Shown here piece by piece: positions 5,388 through 9,456 of a stretch of DNA of 9,456 nt. A program made the translations under genes and the position numbers. Origin of the DNA: an uncultured Oscillospiraceae bacterium (GTDB lineage: Bacteria > Bacillota > Clostridia > Oscillospirales > Ruminococcaceae). The notes under the pieces were generated by a model that saw only the letters and a list, made by a program, of their open reading frames with translations, was not told the origin of the DNA and ran no database searches. The DNA lies in contig CAKSHG010000076.1 in assembly GCA_934456315.1 (NCBI GenBank), forward strand, positions 1 to 9,456. Reading direction: 5' to 3'. Position 1 is the stretch's first letter. Each line of letters opens with the position of its first letter.

Positions 5388-6827
5388 ATGTCAAGAGATT
5401 ATTCCACCTATGAGAGCCCGTTCTGCACCCGTTATGCAAGCAAGGAGATGCAGTACATCTTTTCCGCAGACAAGAAGTTTTCCACATGGCGCCGCCTGTG
5501 GGTCGCACTCGCCCGCGGCGAGATGAAGCTCGGTCTGCCCATCACACAGGAGCAGGTAGACGAGCTCGAGGCGCATGTTGACGACATCAACTACGCTGTA
5601 GCAGAGGAGCGTGAGAAGCTCGTCCGCCACGATGTAATGTCCCATGTATACGCCTACGGCGTACAGTGCCCCAAGGCTAAGGGAATAATCCACCTTGGCG
5701 CGACTTCCTGCTACGTTGGCGACAACACCGACGTCATCATCATGCGCGACGCGCTTCAGCTCGTCAAGAAGAAGCTGGTCAACGTTATCAGCAACCTCGC
5801 GAAGTTCGCTGACGAGCACAAGAGCCAGCCCTGCCTTGCGTACACCCACCTCCAGCCTGCACAGCTCACCACTGTCGGCAAGCGCGCTTCCCTCTGGATA
5901 AACGAGCTGCTGATGGACTACGAGGAGATCGAGTACCGTATCTCTACCCTCAAGCTGCTCGGTCAGAAGGGCACAACCGGCACACAGGCAAGCTTTGTTG
6001 AGCTTTTCGGCGGTGACAGCGCAAAGATAAAGGCGCTGGAGAAGTCCATCGCGAACGAGATGGGCTTTGAGGAGTGCGTTCCTGTCAGCGGTCAGACCTA
6101 CTCCAGAAAGATGGACAGCATGGTGCTCGCTACCCTCGGCGGTATCGCGCAGAGCTGCTCCAAGTTCAGCAACGACCTGCGTATCCTTGCTAACTTCAAG
6201 GAGATGGAGGAGCCGTTCGAGAAGAACCAGATAGGTTCTTCCGCAATGCCTTACAAGCGCAACCCCATGCGCGCGGAGCGTATCACCTCCCTCGCAAGAT
6301 ACGTTATGATAGACACGCTGAATCCTGCGTTCACAGCAGGCACACAGTGGTTCGAGAGGACCCTCGACGACAGCGCTAACAAGCGTATTTCCGTTGCGGA
6401 GGGCTTCCTCGGCGTTGACGCTATCCTGAATATCATGATAAACATCACCGACGGACTGGTGGTATATCCCAAGGTGATCGAGCAGAGAGTTATGCGCGAG
6501 CTGCCGTTCATGGCTACCGAGAACATCATGATGAGAGCCGTAGAAAAGGGCGGCGACCGTCAGGAGCTCCACGAGGCACTGCGTACTCACAGTATCGCTG
6601 CGGCTGCTGTCGTTAAGGAGCAGGGTGGCGAGAACGACCTCGTCAAGCGCATCGCGGCTGATCCGATCTTCCAGATAACCGAGGAGGAGATCAGAGCCGT
6701 GCTCAAGCCGGAGAACTACACCGGACGCGCTCCCGAGCAGGTGGAGGAATTCCTGCGCGACTGCGTTCGTCCTGTCCTCGAGAAGAACAAGGAGCTCCTC
6801 GGCGAGCACGTTGAGCTTAACGTATAA
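5388..6827 (+). CDS. purB: Adenylosuccinate lyase (long, eukaryote-like form)
   Basis: PurB cleaves fumarate from SAICAR and from adenylosuccinate, the eighth step of IMP synthesis and the last step to AMP. The 479-residue protein belongs to the fumarase/aspartase superfamily. Visible signatures are RHDVMSHV (H81), GATSCYVGDNTD (104-115), the catalytic-histidine segment AYTHLQPAQ (H154), GTTGTQASF (195-203) and the mobile catalytic loop GSSAMPYKRNP (283-293, with S284/S285 and K290). It is longer than the roughly 430-residue Bacillus enzyme. Remembered human ADSL shares long stretches with it, for example GIIHLGATSCYVGDNTD, QWFERTLDDSAN and the ELPFMATENI region. It therefore belongs to the long clade shared by eukaryotes and some bacteria. 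It is the first gene of a co-directional set with recJ 22 nt downstream. Confidence 0.97.
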   Translation: MSRDYSTYESPFCTRYASKEMQYIFSADKKFSTWRRLWVALARGEMKLGLPITQEQVDELEAHVDDINYAVAEEREKLVRHDVMSHVYAYGVQCPKAKGIIHLGATSCYVGDNTDVIIMRDALQLVKKKLVNVISNLAKFADEHKSQPCLAYTHLQPAQLTTVGKRASLWINELLMDYEEIEYRISTLKLLGQKGTTGTQASFVELFGGDSAKIKALEKSIANEMGFEECVPVSGQTYSRKMDSMVLATLGGIAQSCSKFSNDLRILANFKEMEEPFEKNQIGSSAMPYKRNPMRAERITSLARYVMIDTLNPAFTAGTQWFERTLDDSANKRISVAEGFLGVDAILNIMINITDGLVVYPKVIEQRVMRELPFMATENIMMRAVEKGGDRQELHEALRTHSIAAAAVVKEQGGENDLVKRIAADPIFQITEEEIRAVLKPENYTGRAPEQVEEFLRDCVRPVLEKNKELLGEHVELNV

Positions 6828-6835
6828 GAAGTAAA

Positions 6836-6841
6836 AAGGAG
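6836..6841 (+). promoter_or_regulatory. Ribosome-binding site supporting the recJ TTG start
   Basis: AAGGAG lies 8 nt before TTG at 6850. No ATG or GTG in the recJ frame is as well placed; the next in-frame Met is residue 28, inside the conserved N-terminal part. This settles the start on TTG. Confidence 0.85.
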
Positions 6842-6849
6842 CGGCAAGG

Positions 6850-8868
6850 TTGAAAAAGTGGATTTGTGCGGCTGCGACCGCAGCAGACAATGAAATAACG
6901 CAGCAGTTCGGGGAGCTCCTCGGCGGGGTTATGCTCAGCCGGGGGATAACCTCGCTCGACCGCGCCCGGGAGTTTTTCGGGTGCAGCAGCCTGTCAGACC
7001 CGCTGCTCATGAAAGATATGGAAGCGGCTGTGGAGGTCATACGCAGCGCCCTGGACGAGGGCAAGAAGATAACCGTTTTCGGCGACTACGACTGCGACGG
7101 CATAACCTCCACGGCAATGCTGTACGGCTACCTGAGCGCGATGGGCGCTGAGGCGGAATACTACATACCCGACCGCAGCGAGGGCTACGGCATGAACATG
7201 GACGCGCTCCAGCGTATCCTGGACGCCGGCACCGAGCTTGTCATCACGGTGGATAACGGAATTTCCGCTGTCGAGGAGGCAAAGTACATCGCGGAGCGCG
7301 GCGCCCAGCTGGTCATAACTGACCATCATCAGCCGCCGCAGGAGCTTCCGGTATGCGAGGCGTGCGTTGACCCGCACCGTGCCGACGACAATTCTCCGTT
7401 CAAGGAGCTGTGCGGCGCGGGCGTTGTCCTCAAGCTGCTGTGCGCGCTCGAGGAGGACGAGGATTTCGTCTTGGAGCAGTACGCGGACCTTGCGGCAGTG
7501 GGTACCGTCGCGGACGTAATGCCGCTTATCGGCGAGAATCGCTTCATAGTCCGCAGAGGGCTTGAGAATATCCACAGCAGCCAGAATCAGGGGCTTGACA
7601 AGCTGATAAGGAGCGCAGGACTTGACCCGGTGAAGGTGGATTCCACCAACATCGCGTTTTCCATTGCGCCGCGAATTAACGCCGTAGGGCGTATCGCCAG
7701 GGCGGACCGCGCAGTCGAGCTGCTGATGACCGAAAGTCCGGAGCAGGCGGGGCTTATCAGCGAGGAGCTCGCGCTGTGCAATTCCGAGCGCACAGCGGAG
7801 GAAAACCGCATAATGGAGGACGTTTCACGGCAGATAGAGCAGCGTCCGGAGCTGCTCCGGGAGCGCGTGCTGGTGGTATCCGGCGATGGCTGGAAGCATG
7901 GCGTTATCGGGCTGGTGTGCTCCAAGCTGCTGAATAAGTACGGCAAGCCGGTGCTTGTTATATCCGTTGAAAACGGCGAGGCAAGAGGCTCCGCGAGGGG
8001 TATTGACGGCTTCTCCATCTATAAGCTGCTGGAGGGGTGCAGTCAGGTGCTGACGAAATTCGGCGGACACCCCAAGGCGGGGGGATTCTCTTTAAGACCT
8101 GAGGATATCGAAACATTCCGGCAGATGGTGTACGCTTACTGCCGGCAGTGCTACCCGAAAATGCCGGAGTACGCCGTCAGCGCTGATATGGAGCTTAACG
8201 GCGACCGCCTTACGGTGGAGCAGGTCAACGAGCTGATGAAGCTTGAGCCCTGCGGCGAGGGCAACAGAAAGCCGGTGTTCCTGCTAAGGAACTGCACTGT
8301 TCAGTCGAAGCGCGCTCTGAAGGAGGGAAAATTCACCTCGATGGAGCTGCTCACAGGCGGTACGGTGCTGAAAGCTATCAGCTTTTCGATGCCGTTTGCG
8401 AAGTGCTTTGCTGATATCGGCAGCAGCGTGGACGTGCTTGCGACGGTTGAACTGAACGAGTTCCGGGGCAACACTTCGGTGGAGCTGCGGCTGGTCGACA
8501 TGCGCCCGGCGGGATTCCGTGATGACAGGTTCTTTGCGGCGCAGCGCACCTATGAGGAGATATCCCGCGGCGAGGGCTGCGACAAGCGGCTGGCTCCGAG
8601 GGTGATCCCCGACAGACCGGCGCTGATGGCGGTGTACGACCTTATCCGCGCCCACGGCGGCAGCATGTCCGCAGAGGAGATGTGCGTCTACGGCGGGAAG
8701 GACCTCAATTACTGCATGATACGCATTGCGCTTGACGCATTCAGCGAGGCGGGAATGGTCAGGGTATCCGCCGACACGGAAAGCGTCGAGCTGATCCCGG
8801 TGACGACAAAGACAGACCTGATGGCGACGGGGGTCATTTCCCGCCTGCGTCAGAGCCTTTTGGCATAA
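6850..8868 (+). CDS. recJ: Single-stranded-DNA-specific exonuclease RecJ
   Basis: RecJ degrades single-stranded DNA 5' to 3' in recombination, mismatch and base-excision repair. The 672-residue protein shows the DHH phosphoesterase motifs in order: GDYDCDG (78-84, metal ligands D79, D81, D83), VITVDNG (131-137, D135), TDHHQ (157-161) and VDPHR (173-177). PRINAVGR (274-281) and the DHHA1 motif GGHPKAGG (405-412) follow. An OB-fold-like part spans about 450-555, and a C-terminal domain of about 90 residues (585-672), as in Firmicutes RecJ, resembles a winged helix. Translation starts at TTG, which fits the usual N-terminal KKW opening. It lies 22 nt after purB with no terminator between, so it is probably co-transcribed and perhaps moderated by its weak start codon. 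Confidence 0.96.
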   Translation: MKKWICAAATAADNEITQQFGELLGGVMLSRGITSLDRAREFFGCSSLSDPLLMKDMEAAVEVIRSALDEGKKITVFGDYDCDGITSTAMLYGYLSAMGAEAEYYIPDRSEGYGMNMDALQRILDAGTELVITVDNGISAVEEAKYIAERGAQLVITDHHQPPQELPVCEACVDPHRADDNSPFKELCGAGVVLKLLCALEEDEDFVLEQYADLAAVGTVADVMPLIGENRFIVRRGLENIHSSQNQGLDKLIRSAGLDPVKVDSTNIAFSIAPRINAVGRIARADRAVELLMTESPEQAGLISEELALCNSERTAEENRIMEDVSRQIEQRPELLRERVLVVSGDGWKHGVIGLVCSKLLNKYGKPVLVISVENGEARGSARGIDGFSIYKLLEGCSQVLTKFGGHPKAGGFSLRPEDIETFRQMVYAYCRQCYPKMPEYAVSADMELNGDRLTVEQVNELMKLEPCGEGNRKPVFLLRNCTVQSKRALKEGKFTSMELLTGGTVLKAISFSMPFAKCFADIGSSVDVLATVELNEFRGNTSVELRLVDMRPAGFRDDRFFAAQRTYEEISRGEGCDKRLAPRVIPDRPALMAVYDLIRAHGGSMSAEEMCVYGGKDLNYCMIRIALDAFSEAGMVRVSADTESVELIPVTTKTDLMATGVISRLRQSLLA

Positions 8869-8950
8869 AGATATATCCCGAAAAGGGGAAAGGGAAAAAG
8901 GGGACACTAAACAGAAAAACGGCGCCCCGCCGTGGAGGGTGGTATTCAGC
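8869..8950 (+). other. recJ-rel spacer with purine-rich tract and small hairpin
   Basis: The 82-nt gap has a purine-only run of A/G clusters (8880-8903) and then ACGGCG / CGCCGT (8919-8924 / 8928-8933), a 6-bp GC stem with a CCC loop. The stem ends directly before the GGAGGGTGG ribosome site of rel (8934-8942). No T-tract follows the hairpin, so it is not an intrinsic terminator. It could shape translation of rel. No promoter was recognised in the gap. Confidence 0.6.
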
Positions 8951-9456
8951 ATGACAAGTCAGACAGGCACCGCGGGCACAGCGGTAAAGACATTCGAACA
9001 GCTCGTGGAGAAGATAAGGGCGAGCGAGAAGCCCTACGACCTTGAGAAGATAACCCAGGCGTACAAGGTGGCTGAAAGGGCGCACGAGGGGCAGCTGCGC
9101 ACCTCCGGCGACCCTTATATAACGCACCCTATCGCCGTAGCGGCTATCCTGCTCGACTACTGCATGGATACCGACACCATCTGCGCGGCGCTGCTCCACG
9201 ACACGGTGGAGGACACCGACGTCACCCTTGAGGAGCTGCGTAAGAAATTCGGCGAAGACGTCGCCATCATGGTGGACGGCGTTACCAAGATAGGACTTGT
9301 CCCGCTGGTTTCCAAGGAGGAGCAGCAGGCGGAGAATATCCGGAAGATACTCATGGCTATGTCCAAGGATATCCGGGTCATAATCATCAAGCTCGCCGAC
9401 CGTCTGCACAACATGAGGACCCTCGCGGCGCGCCCGCCGGAGAAGCAGCGCAAGAC
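8951..9456 (+). CDS. rel: Bifunctional (p)ppGpp synthetase/hydrolase Rel, 5' part (cut by window end)
   Basis: The first 168 codons are open to the window end. They encode the HD hydrolase domain of a RelA/SpoT-homologue, which removes the 3'-pyrophosphate of (p)ppGpp. Metal and catalytic residues are present with an even spacing relative to the Streptococcus Rel structure (offset +6): R50, H59 (in YITHP), H83-D84 (LLHDTVED), E87, D88, D150 and N154 (ADRLHNMRTL). An intact HD domain argues for a long bifunctional enzyme rather than a synthetase-only RelA. The synthetase, TGS and ACT parts would lie beyond the window. The ATG follows GGAGGGTGG, whose core is about 8-12 nt away. In many Firmicutes this gene follows recJ and apt; here recJ is directly upstream. 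Confidence 0.95.
   Translation, partial: MTSQTGTAGTAVKTFEQLVEKIRASEKPYDLEKITQAYKVAERAHEGQLRTSGDPYITHPIAVAAILLDYCMDTDTICAALLHDTVEDTDVTLEELRKKFGEDVAIMVDGVTKIGLVPLVSKEEQQAENIRKILMAMSKDIRVIIIKLADRLHNMRTLAARPPEKQRK

Noticed and set aside
5391..7064. 557-codon open frame on the minus strand, antisense to purB
   Set aside because: It is the complement of a firmly identified purB and the start of recJ, has no recognisable domain or start signals, and its length is explained by the GC-rich codon use of purB.
6994..7575. 193-codon minus-strand frame inside recJ
   Set aside because: It overlaps the conserved DHH motifs of recJ and carries no signature of its own.
8919..8933. Hairpin between recJ and rel as a terminator
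   Set aside because: The 6-bp stem is followed by GGAGGGTGG rather than a T-tract, so it lacks the release signal.
8834..9409. 191-codon minus-strand frame opposite the start of rel
   Set aside because: The plus strand encodes an intact HD domain with all catalytic residues; this is its shadow.

Overview
The window looks like a chromosomal segment from a moderately GC-rich, Gram-positive anaerobe of the Clostridia, most likely a ruminococcus-like (Oscillospirales) gut bacterium. That placement is inferred. It rests on near-consensus sigma-A promoters with extended -10 elements, strong AGGAGG-type ribosome binding sites, a PadR / DUF1700 / DUF4097 cassette, a recJ-rel neighbourhood, and an upstream intergenic string of compact hairpins. 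No plasmid, phage, insertion-sequence, CRISPR or RNA gene was recognised.

Layout. (1) 1-300 is non-coding: about six consecutive inverted repeats (7-197), then a perfect-consensus promoter (236-264). (2) 301-1440 (+) encodes a fusion of a rhodanese domain to a TtcA-type tRNA thiolase, ended by a strong hairpin (1450-1492) that has T-rich flanks on both strands. (3) 4949-1601 (-) is a tight four-gene operon: a PadR repressor, a membrane protein with an N-terminal DUF1700/HAAS domain, a membrane-anchored DUF4097 repeat protein and a soluble-looking DUF4097 repeat protein. Its upstream region carries a 24-bp motif twice, 78 bp apart. Each copy overlaps the -35 and spacer of a predicted minus-strand promoter, and a leader hairpin follows. 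(4) 5388-9456 (+) holds purB, recJ and the start of rel (cut by the window end). They are co-directional, with no obvious terminator between them, and follow a good promoter (5316-5344).

How the genes fit together. The purB-recJ-rel block combines a step of AMP synthesis, a single-strand DNA exonuclease used in repair, and (p)ppGpp metabolism. In Bacillus-type genomes apt lies between recJ and rel; here it does not. The divergent PadR operon looks like a self-contained, autoregulated envelope-sensing module. PadR would repress its own tandem promoters, the HAAS membrane protein is the candidate signal transducer, and the two beta-helix-like DUF4097 proteins act outside and inside the membrane. 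The signal and output of this module are not evident from the sequence. It is the least understood part of the window and, together with its duplicated operator, the most interesting.
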